Positions 32,095 through 43,193 of a stretch of 64,000 nucleotides of DNA are shown here, piece after piece; within the stretch, counting starts at the first letter, position 1; each line of letters begins with the position of its first letter. Source of the stretch: Pasteurella canis. Lineage in GTDB: Bacteria > Pseudomonadota > Gammaproteobacteria > Enterobacterales > Pasteurellaceae. The position numbers were made by a program, and so were the translations under genes. The DNA lies in assembly GCF_900454865.1 (NCBI RefSeq), contig NZ_UGTV01000015.1, forward strand, positions 682,001 through 746,000, in the 5' to 3' direction. A model generated the notes under the pieces. The model was not told where the DNA came from, searched no databases, and was given only the letters and a program-made list of their open reading frames with translations.

Positions 32095-32548
32095 ATAAAG
32101 AAAATTGTAAACAATGGCTCAAATCTATTTATTGTTCTGAACATTTAGCAAATGAGATTATTGAGAAACTAGGTGAGCAGGAAAGTTGGCAACCTAATGA
32201 ATTACTTCACTTTGGATTATCTGAGCATTTACCACAAATGATACAGAACTGTTTTTTATTGATTGGCGGGATAGCGATGAATTCATTTGGCACATAAATA
32301 AAATTATTGAACATCACGCTTTAGAAAATATGAATTGGATATCTAAAAATTTGGAAGAAGATCCTCCAGAAGAATTAATGCAAATTGCCTATGAGTTTTT
32401 ATCCCCAAAAGGTGTTGTGTTATACAATGCAGAAACTGAAGGAGATTATTATTGTCTAATTGCAATCTTAGAAAGCCAAAGAGAAACATTTGAATTGGCA
32501 TCTCAAAAATGGGGTATCTCAGTTAGAGATGCTAATCAGCCATTCTAA
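32043..32548 (+). pseudogene. Unknown gene split by a -1 frameshift (pseudogene or programmed frameshift)
   Basis: Two overlapping frames make one plausible protein of about 168 residues. Frame 1 runs from ATG 32043 (MPCLIVRILFTDEKTN) to a stop at 32297. Frame 2 picks up at ATT 32258 (IDWRDSDEFIWHINK) and runs to 32548 (ISVRDANQPF). The switch falls on T-TTT-TTA at 32252-32258, read in the zero frame as TGT TTT TTA, the canonical -1 slippery heptamer. A one-base indel in the T6 tract would have the same effect. The C-terminal part recalls DUF6630-type proteins (an IDW motif, then a helix pair), but this is a weak impression. No strong ribosome-binding site is seen at 32043. Confidence 0.55.
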
Positions 32549-33322
32549 AAAGAGCTGACTTTTAAATTTAAAGAAAAACCATTTCCTAAATGTGTTTTTT
32601 TATTGTTATCCGTGTGACACTGTCGCAAATTACAATATTATTTCATTAAACTTCATTTTTAAATCTGACTTATAATGGGTCGATTTATTCCTCAGATTTT
32701 ACATAGCGTTATTAGCATATTTCTTTTAAGAGCTTCAACATTTCCCTATAAGAAACTATTTTTTGGCTTTCTATATTTTCAGCTAGGAAATAGCAATAGC
32801 CTAAATTAAGCATACTCAAATTATCTCTTCTTAAAATTATATTACCAAATACTAATTCATATATAGAGTGGGTTACTTATCCAATAATGATGTCACGATT
32901 AGCATTTAATTTAACATAATATACATTATGCGAAATCAGTTACCAAGTGAGTGAAAACTACGAGTTAATAAAATCACAGAGTTATGCACAAGTCACAAAT
33001 ACTACTTAAGCAAGATAAAATCATAATAGAAAGCACGCTGTCACAGTAAAATTAAGTCGTTACACACACTTAAATAAGTATTGTAAATAAAAATTAAATA
33101 TACCGAGTTAAAGAATAAAGAGAAATGAAATAGAAAGCTTAAAAAATTGATCAGTTACTATAATTGGTAACGCTACGTGAAAAATATTATATTTTTTATG
33201 AGGAAGTATCACAGAAATGAAAATTAATCATCAGTATTGAAATCATGATGATAATGTTTGTAGATTTTAAGATAAGTGTTTTGATGTTTGTTACAAATCA
33301 AACTAGTGACAATGTCACTAGT
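32549..33322. other. Gene-free terminus region
   Basis: 774 bases of very AT-rich sequence with no reading frame above background. It contains the dif site (32909-32936), one DnaA-box-like TTATGCACA near 32982-32990, and a hairpin at its right edge serving sbcB. A tiny frame MKINHQY with a GAGGAA site near 33200 is not convincing. I see no tRNA or recognisable small RNA. Confidence 0.8.
32909..32936 (-). other. dif site (XerC/XerD recombination site, replication terminus)
   Basis: The 28-mer reads ATTTAACATAA - TATACA - TTATGCGAAAT. It is the reverse complement of the E. coli dif layout: XerD arm TTATGTTAAAT, centre TGTATA, XerC arm. It matches E. coli dif at about 25 of 28 positions, with the differences in the outer bases of the XerC arm. 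It sits in a gene-free stretch, and gene polarity flips around it. XerCD resolve chromosome dimers here under FtsK control. Confidence 0.93.
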
Positions 33323-33324
33323 TT
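33300..33324 (-). terminator. Hairpin at the end of sbcB
   Basis: AAACTAGTGAC-AAT-GTCACTAGTTT is a perfect 11-bp stem overlapping the sbcB stop. The minus-strand continuation is only moderately T-rich. Confidence 0.65.
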
Positions 33325-34750
33325 ATCTAAGCAATTTTGTTCCATACTCATATACTTTTTTTAATAATTCTAGCTGATAGGGATTATCATGATAAACTTC
33401 AGCTAAATGTTGTAAGCTTTGCTCAAATTGAACCACGCTTTTTTCAAGTTTTTTACGACGATATTTTTGCCATTTTAGCTGCTCTGCTCGATTTAACGTA
33501 TTAAAATAATGACGTGCACGATAATGAAATAATAACTCTGGAATACGCTTATCTTTAAAACTTAAACCATGTTCAATTAGCTTTTCTGGGGGTAATGTGC
33601 GTAAAATAGCCATATTATTTTTATCACTATAGTCAAAAAATCCGCTATAGAGTTCAGTTTCAACATTGTCACTTAGCTCAAATTTATGTTCTTCATTGAA
33701 AATACTAACAACTTTGTCACGGATTAGATTATTCATTTTTAATTTCTGTAAATTTGTTAAGCAGAACGATCTATCTATTCCTAAACGCACAGCATTTTCT
33801 GGTAATAACACTTTAGCTGGTGCAATAATCGGGCATTTATTGATATGTATAAGCTTTAAAGGGACGGGTAAAATCCCTTTCTCTACAAGTTCTGTTTTGG
33901 GCGTATATAAATTTTGACGTAATTCGGAAGCAGTTTTAGTGAGTAAATCATCAAGATTTGCCGATAAGTCACAAACAATTACAGCATTTTGATTGATTGG
34001 ATGCCAGGCAAGTGGTACAACCCAAGCCGTGTTACCTCGATAATTACCCAACATCCCTGAAACATGTACGAGTGGTGTCATATTGACTGTATCAATCATG
34101 TTTTCTATTTCTTTTTTTCCTCGATTTTCGAAGAAAAATTGAAATAATTTTGGTTGTTTTTCTTTGATTAGTTTTGCCATTGCAATCGTTGCATAAACAT
34201 CGGCCATGGCATCGTGTGCATTACTATGTTCTATGCCATTTGCTTGTGTTAATTTTTCTAAGCGAAATGATGGCATACCATTTTCATCGTATGCCCAATT
34301 AATTCCATCTGGACGAAGTGCATAACAAGCACGAACCAGATCAAGTAAATCCCAACGTGAATTACCGTTTTTCCAGCTATATTCGTAAGGATCAATGAAA
34401 TTACGGTAAAACGTATAGCGAGTCATTTCATCGTCATAACGGATATTGTTGAATCCCATTACACAAGTATTTGGCTGGCTAAATTCTTGCAAAATTCGCT
34501 CAGCAAATTCGGGTTCAGCAATCCCCTTTTCATTACATTCTTGTGGTGTAATGCCTGTCACTAAAACAGCTTCTGGTGCAGGCAAATAATCATTAGTTTG
34601 TTTACAATACAGCATTACTGGTTCACCAATAATATTGAAGTCAATGTCAGTACGAATACCAGCAAATTGGGCTGGACGATCAGAGGCTGGATTGACGCCA
34701 AAACTTTCATAATCGTAAATAAAAAAGCTGAAATCACCTGTTGTGGACAT
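33323..34750 (-). CDS. sbcB: Exodeoxyribonuclease I
   Basis: A 3'-5' single-strand DNA exonuclease used in recombination and mismatch repair, 475 residues. The DnaQ-type exonuclease domain has the first acidic pair in FIYDYESFG (residues 10-18) and the later HSNAHDAMADVYATI block with the His-Asp pair. The SH3-like and helical C-terminal domains are complete. First gene left of mukFEB and right of dif. Confidence 0.96.
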   Translation of the reverse strand: MSTTGDFSFFIYDYESFGVNPASDRPAQFAGIRTDIDFNIIGEPVMLYCKQTNDYLPAPEAVLVTGITPQECNEKGIAEPEFAERILQEFSQPNTCVMGFNNIRYDDEMTRYTFYRNFIDPYEYSWKNGNSRWDLLDLVRACYALRPDGINWAYDENGMPSFRLEKLTQANGIEHSNAHDAMADVYATIAMAKLIKEKQPKLFQFFFENRGKKEIENMIDTVNMTPLVHVSGMLGNYRGNTAWVVPLAWHPINQNAVIVCDLSANLDDLLTKTASELRQNLYTPKTELVEKGILPVPLKLIHINKCPIIAPAKVLLPENAVRLGIDRSFCLTNLQKLKMNNLIRDKVVSIFNEEHKFELSDNVETELYSGFFDYSDKNNMAILRTLPPEKLIEHGLSFKDKRIPELLFHYRARHYFNTLNRAEQLKWQKYRRKKLEKSVVQFEQSLQHLAEVYHDNPYQLELLKKVYEYGTKLLR

Positions 34751-34813
34751 AGGAAAACTCGATTGAAAATAAAAGGGATTCTAACACAACAGAGAAAATT
34801 GAGAAAAAAGAAA

Positions 34814-34829
34814 CCGCACTTTTGTGCGG
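34814..34829 (-). terminator. Uptake-signal terminator of the EamA gene
   Basis: CCGCAC-TTTT-GTGCGG is followed on the minus strand by TTTCTTTTTT. The stem carries the AAGTGCGGT core. Confidence 0.8.
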
Positions 34830-34850
34830 CTCTTATCATAAATTTGAGGG

Positions 34851-35720
34851 TTAATTGATGATTTTATCTAAATAGAATAAGCAGAAAATAGCCGAAATTC
34901 CAATGACTATCCCTACTCCATTGATTTTGCTTATTTTTTCTTTAAAGACTAATGCACCAGTAATCGTGCCTAAACAAATCACACCAATATTCATTCCTGC
35001 AAAAACTAATGTTGGATTTTCGCTGAAGCTTTGGTGCGCTTTAATATAGAAAAGAATATTCATAAAGTTTAAACCACCGAGAATAATCCCTCCAACAAAG
35101 CTTGGTACTGTAAACACTTCACGTTTTAGCAATAAATAACCAAACATTACACAGGCTGCTAACACAAAGGAAATAAATAACGTTGCTGGGAATGCACCGC
35201 CACTTTTCGCGACTTGTTTAAACAGAATATCGATAATACCGTAACCAAACCAAACTAAAATAAGTCCAACCATACCTTTAATGTTGCTTTCTGTATCTGT
35301 CGGTTTATTTAATAGACAGAACAACGCCACGAATGCCAAAATAATACCAATTAAACGTGCTTGGCTTAGTTGTTCACCAAAAATTAAAAAGGCAGCAACG
35401 ATAGGTAAAAATAACGATAACCGTTGTGCTGCATCAGAGCGAACGATACCCGCAAACTCAACAGCCTTCGACATAATGATAAACACTGTAGGCAATAAGA
35501 TACCGAGTGCGAAAAACACTGGTGCATTTTCACTTTGTACTACAAACTCAGTGAATCCTAATCCTTTAAAGTCAGGTTTTAATAAAAAGTAACTTAACCC
35601 AAGTGCGACAATATAATTAAAGGCAATTGCTTGTTGAATTACAATATTTTTTTTACGTGCAACTTTAAGTAAAACTGAAACCGCTACACTGCAGAGAACG
35701 GCAATAATAAGATTATGCAT
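34851..35720 (-). CDS. EamA/DMT-family transporter
   Basis: A 289-residue inner-membrane protein with about ten hydrophobic helices arranged as two EamA repeats (for example SVLLKVARKKNIV at the start, and FGEQLSQARLIGIILAFVALFCLL closing repeat 1). Family members export metabolites or drugs. The substrate is not predictable. It is monocistronic with a strong terminator. Confidence 0.85.
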   Translation of the reverse strand: MHNLIIAVLCSVAVSVLLKVARKKNIVIQQAIAFNYIVALGLSYFLLKPDFKGLGFTEFVVQSENAPVFFALGILLPTVFIIMSKAVEFAGIVRSDAAQRLSLFLPIVAAFLIFGEQLSQARLIGIILAFVALFCLLNKPTDTESNIKGMVGLILVWFGYGIIDILFKQVAKSGGAFPATLFISFVLAACVMFGYLLLKREVFTVPSFVGGIILGGLNFMNILFYIKAHQSFSENPTLVFAGMNIGVICLGTITGALVFKEKISKINGVGIVIGISAIFCLFYLDKIIN

Positions 35721-35887
35721 TTTGCTTTCCTTAATCGGTTAGAAAGGTCTGATTATAATCTTTTTCTTGTTTATGAAGAAAGAATTAATGAGAAAATTTA
35801 GATGCATTTCAATCTGATTTGTTAGTTGAAATGTATATTTAATATGCTTAGAATACGATTGGCTTTTATATCAAAATGGAGATAAAT

Positions 35888-36340
35888 ATGAAATTCAAAT
35901 CATGGCTGATAGCACTACCTTTAGCTTTAACAACAATGTTTGCTCAAGCTGATAATCCTGCACTTAAAACAGTCAAAAGTGAATATACTGCAGTCGAAAC
36001 TGTAGAAAAAATTAAAAATGCTGTGACTGAAAAAGGCATGAAAGTCTTTACGGTTATTGATCATCAAGCGGCGGCTAAAGAGGCTGGTTTAACTATGCCT
36101 TTTGCTAGTGTGGTAATTTTTGGTACACCAAAATCAGGAACTCCGATGATGCTTGCTTCGCCAACTTTAGCAATTGATTTACCAATCAAAGCACTTGTTT
36201 GGGAAGATAAAACAGGTGAAGTATTTGTAACCTTAAATGATACTGATACTATTGGTAAAAAACACGGTTTATCTGAAGATGTATATGGTAAATTAAAAGG
36301 TGCAGAGAAATTAATTCCAAGCATTGTTACTAAAAAGTAA
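35888..36340 (+). CDS. Exported DUF302-family protein
   Basis: A 150-residue periplasmic protein. The signal peptide MKFKSWLIALPLALTTMFAQA is cleaved near residue 21. The DUF302 fold follows, with the typical GMKVFTVIDHQAAAKEAGL and VVIFGTPKSGTPMM segments. The start is set by GGAG 8 bases upstream of 35888; the ATG at 35876 overlaps that site. The role of DUF302 proteins is not established. Confidence 0.85.
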   Translation: MKFKSWLIALPLALTTMFAQADNPALKTVKSEYTAVETVEKIKNAVTEKGMKVFTVIDHQAAAKEAGLTMPFASVVIFGTPKSGTPMMLASPTLAIDLPIKALVWEDKTGEVFVTLNDTDTIGKKHGLSEDVYGKLKGAEKLIPSIVTKK

Positions 36341-36366
36341 TTCATTTTCTCTTATCATTGAAACAG

Positions 36367-36405
36367 AAAGTGCGGTCAAAATATTGAAAGTTTTGACCGC
36401 ACTTT
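36367..36405. terminator. Paired-uptake-signal terminator, DUF302 gene/mukB
   Basis: AAAGTGCGGTCAAAA and TTTTGACCGCACTTT form a perfect 15-bp stem made of two oppositely oriented uptake signals, with T runs on both sides. It separates convergent genes. Confidence 0.93.
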
Positions 36406-36418
36406 TTCTCGTCTTTAA

Positions 36419-39400
36419 CTACTCTGTTGCACCAAATCCACGCAAGCCAACCACGTGAACGTGTTCCTGATTGCCTGCAATTTTACGCACCAGTTTGTAG
36501 GTTGTTCCTTTTTCTGGGCTGATATTTTCAGGTGCAGCGATAAGCAATTGCATATCTAAACGCTCACATAATTCAAATAAGGTTGAAATGGATTTCGCAT
36601 CTAAACGTGCAGCTTCGTCTAAGAATAATAAGCGACAAGGCACAATATCTTTACCTCGAATACGACGGGATTCTTCTTCCCAACTTTGTACAACCATTAA
36701 TAAGATTGACATACCTGTACCGATCGCCTCACCTGTTGATAATGCGCCACTTTCTGCACGTAACCAACCATCTGCGCCACGATATACTTCTACTTCAAGA
36801 TCGAGATAATTACGATAATCGAGTAACTCTTCACCAATAGTTTGTGCTGTACGTTGCCCCATATCAATATGTGGGTTTAAACGTTGATAAAGTTTGGCAA
36901 TAGCTTCTGAGAAAGTCATTCGATTATCTGTGAAGAGATCTTGATACTCTTCTTGTGTGCCTGATAACGCATCAAGCAACATTGCGTGGGTGTCACGAAT
37001 ATTCACCACTAAACGTACCGATTTCACCTGACCAAACGCAATATTTTGTAAGCCCTGATTCAGCATACGAATACGGTTTTGTTCACGTTGAATAGTCTTA
37101 CGCATAATGTTTGCCACACTTTCAGAACTGATTGCCAATTTTTGCTCACGGCGTGTCAATTCATCAGTTAAACGAGACAATTCAATTTCCATTTGTTCAA
37201 TTGCATCAATTGGATCATCTGTTTTAATGATGTCTTGACGAATACGCTCACGTAAATGTTGATACACGGCAATAAAGAAGCGGACTTTATTTTCTGGCTT
37301 ACGGTTATCTTCTGATAAACGCAGGCTGTCGCGTAAGTATTCATTGTCTGCGACTGCAGTACGTAATGCACCTAATGCTTTATCTGACATTGAGCGTAAT
37401 TCATCCGCAGATAAATAAGCAAATTCACGACGATTTAAGCGTTTTTCCACATCACTTCCACGAGATAAACGCATCACCACACACCAGCTCACTTTTGCTG
37501 CAACCACTAATTCACGCTGTGTTTTATAGTCACGTTCTGCTTTACGAATGCGTGCAGCTAAGCCATTTGCCTCACTTTCAATTAAGGTTAATTGTTTTTC
37601 TACTTGTGAGCGGCGAGTACGGCTCGTCGATAATAATTGATGCAATTCATCACGGCGTTGTCGTGCTCGTTCTTCCGCGCCTTCATCTGCTCTCACGCCT
37701 AACTCGCCAACTTCTTGCAACAACTCTTGTAACATTTGATTTTTGTTATTGAATGAAGTTTGTAGCTCAATATATACACGGTTGTAATTACTATATTGTG
37801 CTTGTTTTTGGCGTAACTGCTCACGCTGAAGTTCACGCTGTTGCTGCATTTCCTCTAATCGTGCACGCAATTGTTCGTTTAATTCTGACGTTTCAGATTG
37901 GACTCGTTCTTCATAAGCAAAATGCGGTTTACGCTGTACCACATCAGCCAATGCAAATAAGCGTTGTTGAACCTGTTTTTGTTGAGAAATGGCTTGCTCA
38001 TAATCAGCTTTTAAGCGTTCATAATTTTCTGGATCGCTTTGTAAAGTATTCGCAATTGGTTCTAATTGTGACAACGTAGCGCCGTATTGACGAGTAAATA
38101 ACTCATCTTGCTCTGCAATATCTAGTTGCTCACGGCATTCTTCAATACGATCAATTAAACTTTCATCTGCAAGCAAGGCTAACTGAGGAAGAATTTTATT
38201 CAACAGCTGCATTTTCTCTTTTGCACTGTCTAACTGAATACGTAATTGCTGTTCTGTTGTGCTGAAGTTATTTAATTCACGTTCAATTTCATTACGTTGC
38301 TGAGCAATTTCTGCCATTAATTCTTCGGGGTTTGGTTGGAAGGCTAACGCAAGATGTAACCCTACAAATTGGCTGAAATGTTCGTGCAAACGCTGGCATT
38401 TTTGGACATCAAATGCACGCTGTGCATACTGTTCTGCGATTTCATCACGCTGAACTTGTAACTCTTCTAAATATTTCTCACGCGCTGCACGTCCAAATAA
38501 TGGAATGTCAGGGAATTTTGAATAACGTAATTCACGTTCAGACACCTGAACAACTACACCATGCGCCAGTTCTTGAGCAGATAGAACACTGTCATCAAAT
38601 GCTGCTGGGTCGCCCTCAATTAAGTAGAGATCATCTGGGCAATCTTCTAACTGTTCTAATTGTGCTTTGATAGCTTCCAAATCACGCACCACAATAGCAT
38701 GGCGTGCAGGTCCATAAAGTGCGGAGAAATAAGGCGCATCTTCAATTGGTACATCATCATAAAGCTCTGAAAGCAATACACCGCCAAAACGCTCTGCAAG
38801 CACATTCAAACGAGCATCTTCTGAACCATCTGGCTGGCTTAAACGTGAAACTTGTGTTTCTAATTGTTGGCGTTTTTGCTCTAATTGGTCACGTTCAATC
38901 GTCAATTCACGTTCTTTCACTAATTGTGATTGCATAAAATTCATGACATCTTGGCTATCTGTAAACGATTGTCCACTTTGCTCTTGTAAGCGTTCTAACG
39001 CAGATTGTGCAGTCAACCAAGCTGGCGCTTTTTGTGCATTTTCGTTATAAAGTGCGGTCAATTGTTCTCGTTTTTGACGTAAAGTTGAGCGTTGTTCCAC
39101 TTGTTCAGATAATTCTGCGTTCACATCTTCCAACAATGCTTCTTGTTCTGCGTGGTATTCTTCCAACTCGTTTGTGGTCGTTAAATCTAAGTTTGCGCGT
39201 TGATTAAACTCTTTTAATAAACGCACCGCACTTTGTTGTTGTGCATAACGCTGTTCAAGTTCGTGTAACTTAGCACGCAATTGTGGCGTTTGTTGTGCTT
39301 GTACTTTTTGGCTTGGATATTCACGTAACAATTCTTTTGCTTGCTCAAATGCAGCTGAGCGTGGAATCTCTCCCGCCACTTTACATACAAGCTGATACGC

Positions 39401-40906
39401 TTTGTCGAATTGCGTTTTTGCGGCTTCAGAAATTGACATTTTATGTTCAAGTTCAAGCACTTGCTCAGTCAAACTTTCTGCGTGAGCATCAAATTCTTCA
39501 TGATACGCATCAATATTTTTAACACTTAAATCCGCTAAGCCACATAATGTTTTTGCTTTTTCAAGTGCAGCGATAGCTTGTTGATATTGTAATGCTCGGG
39601 TTTGTTGTGCATCTAATGCTTGTTGATAATCTGCTAATTGTGCACGAATTTGATCCACTTCGTGCTCAGTTTTCTCAACTTCCATTTGCGCTTCTTCTAA
39701 ATGCTCATTTGCAGTTTCAACAACGATTTTTTGCTCTTCTAAACGTTCAACAATTTCTGCAACATCTTCTTGATAACGTGAAATTTTTTCTTGATGGCGT
39801 AACGCATTGAGTACTAAATTCAAGTGATCAACCGCACTTTGGTGATCCACTTCTAATGTTTTTTCGTTTTCTGCTAATTCTGCTGACTCACGACTTAATT
39901 CGACTAAACGTTGTTGGGAAAGACATTGTTCTGATTTGGCTTTATACCAATCTTGGCGAAAACGCACCGCACTTTCGATGTTGCCACGACGTTCATTTGC
40001 ATTACGCATATAGTCTGAGGCCACATAGTTGGTAGTTTCAGTAATTAAATGTTTGAATAAATCACGATCAGATTGAGTCACTTTGATCGCTTCTAAGGTC
40101 ATGCGGTTTTCACGTAATGCGCTTTCCATATCTTGGAACGCTTTACGCACGCCTAAGTTTTCAGGCAATAAATAGTCACGTAAAGAACGGGTGATCGCAC
40201 TTGAAATACCACCGTAAAGAGAAGCCTCGATCAATTTATAGAATTTGCTACGGTCAGAAGAAGAACGCAGGCGTTTAGGGATAATCCCCAAATCGAACAT
40301 CATTCCATGGTAATCCGTAATAGAATGATATTGCTTAAACTGTGCGCCCACCTGCTCCATTTTGTCTTTTAATTCATTTAATGAAAGCACGCGCGCTTGG
40401 CGTTCTCCGACAATTTCAGTGAAAACAGTCGTTGGATTTTCAGATAAGGCTAAACCTTGAATAGAGAAGGTTTTGATATCCACTTTTTTATCACGCCCTG
40501 CCACTTGTTGTAGTCTTGCTCCGACGATAATTCGTTGGTTGCGTGAGTTGATCGTATCTAATGCCGCATAACACACACCTGGACGTAACTTACCGTGTAA
40601 CCCTTTATCACGTGAACCACTAGTAGCGCCCGCCTCCGTGGTATTACGGAAATGTAATAAGGTTAAATCAGGAATCAATGCAGTCACAAAGCCTGCCATT
40701 GTGGTAGATTTACCCGCACCATTACCACCAGAAAGCGTCGTCACTAATTCATCTAAATCAAAAGTACGTGCAAAAAAACCGTTCCAGTTAATTAAAGTTA
40801 ATGAGCGGAATTTACCACGCGGCGCATGGTGAGCGTGGTTAAGGGTAGCTTGAGGAACAACAGATTCGGCTTGTTCGATGTTTTCAAGGGCTAATTCTTC
40901 AGACAT
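36419..40906 (-). CDS. mukB: Chromosome partition protein MukB
   Basis: The SMC-like ATPase of the MukBEF condensin, 1495 residues. The Walker A motif GGNGAGKS is at about 60-67, after an extra N-terminal stretch of some 27 residues compared with E. coli (which begins near [16 protein letters not shown]). Two long coiled-coil arms flank a hinge near the middle. The C-terminal head has the signature around [18 protein letters not shown] and Walker [12 protein letters not shown]. It starts 5 bases after mukE. Confidence 0.98.
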   Translation of the reverse strand: MSEELALENIEQAESVVPQATLNHAHHAPRGKFRSLTLINWNGFFARTFDLDELVTTLSGGNGAGKSTTMAGFVTALIPDLTLLHFRNTTEAGATSGSRDKGLHGKLRPGVCYAALDTINSRNQRIIVGARLQQVAGRDKKVDIKTFSIQGLALSENPTTVFTEIVGERQARVLSLNELKDKMEQVGAQFKQYHSITDYHGMMFDLGIIPKRLRSSSDRSKFYKLIEASLYGGISSAITRSLRDYLLPENLGVRKAFQDMESALRENRMTLEAIKVTQSDRDLFKHLITETTNYVASDYMRNANERRGNIESAVRFRQDWYKAKSEQCLSQQRLVELSRESAELAENEKTLEVDHQSAVDHLNLVLNALRHQEKISRYQEDVAEIVERLEEQKIVVETANEHLEEAQMEVEKTEHEVDQIRAQLADYQQALDAQQTRALQYQQAIAALEKAKTLCGLADLSVKNIDAYHEEFDAHAESLTEQVLELEHKMSISEAAKTQFDKAYQLVCKVAGEIPRSAAFEQAKELLREYPSQKVQAQQTPQLRAKLHELEQRYAQQQSAVRLLKEFNQRANLDLTTTNELEEYHAEQEALLEDVNAELSEQVEQRSTLRQKREQLTALYNENAQKAPAWLTAQSALERLQEQSGQSFTDSQDVMNFMQSQLVKERELTIERDQLEQKRQQLETQVSRLSQPDGSEDARLNVLAERFGGVLLSELYDDVPIEDAPYFSALYGPARHAIVVRDLEAIKAQLEQLEDCPDDLYLIEGDPAAFDDSVLSAQELAHGVVVQVSERELRYSKFPDIPLFGRAAREKYLEELQVQRDEIAEQYAQRAFDVQKCQRLHEHFSQFVGLHLALAFQPNPEELMAEIAQQRNEIERELNNFSTTEQQLRIQLDSAKEKMQLLNKILPQLALLADESLIDRIEECREQLDIAEQDELFTRQYGATLSQLEPIANTLQSDPENYERLKADYEQAISQQKQVQQRLFALADVVQRKPHFAYEERVQSETSELNEQLRARLEEMQQQRELQREQLRQKQAQYSNYNRVYIELQTSFNNKNQMLQELLQEVGELGVRADEGAEERARQRRDELHQLLSTSRTRRSQVEKQLTLIESEANGLAARIRKAERDYKTQRELVVAAKVSWCVVMRLSRGSDVEKRLNRREFAYLSADELRSMSDKALGALRTAVADNEYLRDSLRLSEDNRKPENKVRFFIAVYQHLRERIRQDIIKTDDPIDAIEQMEIELSRLTDELTRREQKLAISSESVANIMRKTIQREQNRIRMLNQGLQNIAFGQVKSVRLVVNIRDTHAMLLDALSGTQEEYQDLFTDNRMTFSEAIAKLYQRLNPHIDMGQRTAQTIGEELLDYRNYLDLEVEVYRGADGWLRAESGALSTGEAIGTGMSILLMVVQSWEEESRRIRGKDIVPCRLLFLDEAARLDAKSISTLFELCERLDMQLLIAAPENISPEKGTTYKLVRKIAGNQEHVHVVGLRGFGATE

Positions 40907-40911
40907 TCTCT

Positions 40912-41637
40912 TTATTCCTCATCATCTAATTCATCTTCAATTTCTTCATTTTCGACCGCACTTTCTGCGTTGGCTTGTCGTTCTAATGCTAAAGATTCTG
41001 GTGTTGCCGCTTCCCCGTCACGAATTAAGCGTAATTGTGCTTCTCGTGGGTCATCGCCTGAGCGCACTTCTGCACCAAAACGGAATACTGATTCTGAAAT
41101 CGTAAACTTACCGCTATTTTGTTCACCAACTGTATGGATCATACCTAAACGGCGTAAACGATTTAACGCTGCACGCACTTTTTCTGCTAATTTTTGTTTA
41201 TCTAAATCAGAACCTGAAGAGCGTTGGTTTACTGCTTTTAATAGTTTGCTTTCATCCGCTAAATTTAATAATTCATCATACACTTCTTGTGTACTGAAAA
41301 TACCTTGCTGGGCTAAACGCTCGGGGCTTAAATAGAGATAACATAACACTTTTCCTACTAACATTTCGAGCTCAGTCAGCACAGAACGCGCGATTAATGT
41401 CGTTGCTTTTGGACGTAAATAGAAGAAACCTTCTGGCGCACGAATGAGCTCCACATTATAACGGCGGTAGAAAGTATCTAATTCACCTTGGAAATCCATT
41501 AAAAATGCGTGATTGTCTAATTGATCAAGACTAATGTGTCTGCCTGAACGCAATTGGCTATCCACAGCAGGAAATAGCGGATTTGCAATCGCTGCTGCCA
41601 ATTTAGTTGAAATGAGATCTTGAAGATTGTCTGTCAT
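40912..41637 (-). CDS. mukE: Chromosome partition protein MukE
   Basis: The KITE-type subunit of MukBEF, 241 residues, bridging MukF and the MukB heads. It has two winged-helix domains and an acidic tail ([11 protein letters not shown]). It lies between mukF and mukB in the standard operon order. Confidence 0.95.
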   Translation of the reverse strand: MTDNLQDLISTKLAAAIANPLFPAVDSQLRSGRHISLDQLDNHAFLMDFQGELDTFYRRYNVELIRAPEGFFYLRPKATTLIARSVLTELEMLVGKVLCYLYLSPERLAQQGIFSTQEVYDELLNLADESKLLKAVNQRSSGSDLDKQKLAEKVRAALNRLRRLGMIHTVGEQNSGKFTISESVFRFGAEVRSGDDPREAQLRLIRDGEAATPESLALERQANAESAVENEEIEDELDDEE

Positions 41638-41680
41638 TGTTTGTTCTCTATTTATAAAATTTCGCTAAAACTTACCGCAC

Positions 41681-43006
41681 TTATTTATACTTATCAATTG
41701 GATGAGCCTGCACTTCCGCACCACGTTGGTTGATTGGCTCCCAATGCGGATAAACACCACTTAAATCATCTTTTGCCAAACCTAAACGGACAGCTTGATC
41801 AACGATAATACGTGCTACATCAAAATGTTTTGTGACAGGGTAATTTTCTAATTGTTCTTTTAACACTAAACTTAAATTAATTGGGCGGTTATGCTCTCGA
41901 TAATCAATTAATAAGCCTTGCATATGCTCCACGATTTGATCGTGTAAATCCGCAAGGGATTCATATTGCAACTCTTCTGGCAATTCACCTAAGGCATCTT
42001 CTTCACGCAGTGCTAATTCTTCATCACGTAAATCAATTAAACGCTCTGCTTGGGCCGTCCATAAGAACCAAGGCTGATCAAAATAGTGATGAATAGAATT
42101 ACGCAGACGTTGTGAAAATACGCGGTTTTTATCCATATCAATTGCGGTACGGATAAATTTATGTACATGGCGATCATAGCCAATCCATAAATCGATAGCT
42201 TGCTGGCCCCAGCTGATAATACGGTCGAGTTTTGATTGTAAATCAGTAATTAATTGTTCCACAAAATACAAATTTTCCTGACCGATCACACAATCTTGAA
42301 TACGTAATAATTGCGCTTGTAATTTGTCCCCTGCGGCATTTAACGTATCTTGTAATTCGCGTAAGTTACCCGAGGTTTCATCTAATAAACGTTCACAGCT
42401 TGCTATTGCCGCTTGCCAATCTTTTGTTAATAATTCAGCGATTTCTTCTTTAATACTGTGCTGATTTTCGTCCATCACGCGTTGAGATAAATCAATACTG
42501 TCAAAAATCTCTGCCACAGAGTATTTCAATGGAGCGAATACATTGCGGCGCCAGTGATGTTCATCGCCGCCTTCTTCTGCTGCTTCTGAAGCACGTTGAA
42601 TTTCATCAGCCACAATAGAAAGTTGAACGGATAAACGCAGTGCAGAAAACTCACGCTGGCGAATGTAATAATCCGACACCCCTACACCCAATGGAGTTAA
42701 ACGATAGATCGATAACCCTTCAGTAAATTCACTACTAAAACGGTTTAGAAAACGTTGTTTTACAAGCTCATTAATAGCATTGTTAGCACGTGTAGAAATG
42801 GTTTCGGAGGACTGATCAAACGCACTCGAGATATGGCGAAAAATATCAACTAAATCTGCCTCTAGCATCTCGCCATGAAGACGTTCATTATTATAAATTG
42901 CAATGGCTAGCAAAAAAGCTAAACGCTCAGTTGATAAATTCAAAGAAAACTCACGCTCTCTTGCCCAAGAAACGAGCTCAGGAATTGTTTGTGATGTTTC
43001 AAGCAT
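41681..43006 (-). CDS. mukF: Chromosome partition protein MukF
   Basis: The kleisin of MukBEF, 441 residues. It has an N-terminal winged-helix dimerisation domain, a helical middle segment and a C-terminal winged helix that contacts the MukB cap. First gene of the operon. The mukF-mukE-mukB region carries at least six uptake-signal cores, an unusual density. Confidence 0.95.
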   Translation of the reverse strand: MLETSQTIPELVSWAREREFSLNLSTERLAFLLAIAIYNNERLHGEMLEADLVDIFRHISSAFDQSSETISTRANNAINELVKQRFLNRFSSEFTEGLSIYRLTPLGVGVSDYYIRQREFSALRLSVQLSIVADEIQRASEAAEEGGDEHHWRRNVFAPLKYSVAEIFDSIDLSQRVMDENQHSIKEEIAELLTKDWQAAIASCERLLDETSGNLRELQDTLNAAGDKLQAQLLRIQDCVIGQENLYFVEQLITDLQSKLDRIISWGQQAIDLWIGYDRHVHKFIRTAIDMDKNRVFSQRLRNSIHHYFDQPWFLWTAQAERLIDLRDEELALREEDALGELPEELQYESLADLHDQIVEHMQGLLIDYREHNRPINLSLVLKEQLENYPVTKHFDVARIIVDQAVRLGLAKDDLSGVYPHWEPINQRGAEVQAHPIDKYK

Positions 43007-43193
43007 AAAAAAATCTCACAATGGGTATAAATTACACAAAAAATTGGGTTGATTATACAGGATTTTGTCGATTCTAACAGCGAAGAAATTCACAAAAAAT
43101 CGACCGCGCTTTTCCTCATTTACGAATTTTTATTGGAAAAATCCAGATTAAGCCTTACTATACGCAGATTTTAACGAATGACGAATAAAGAGA

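Noticed and set aside
32982-32990. TTATGCACA, a DnaA-box-like word in the AT-rich gap, suggesting an origin
   Set aside because: Only one copy is present, no oriC-type neighbours (mnmG, dnaA, dnaN) are near, and the dif site shows this is the terminus.
33217-33240. Seven-codon frame MKINHQY with a GAGGAA site in the terminus gap
   Set aside because: Too short to support; no downstream gene on that strand that it could regulate.
33280-33300. TGTTTGTTACAAATCAAA resembling a Tus-binding Ter site
   Set aside because: It lacks the core order of the E. coli Ter consensus, and no tus gene is visible.
37366-39810. Several open frames of 60-130 codons on the plus strand inside mukB
   Set aside because: They are antisense shadows of a long, strongly biased coding sequence, with odd His/Leu/Val-rich compositions, no ribosome-binding sites and no recognisable similarity.
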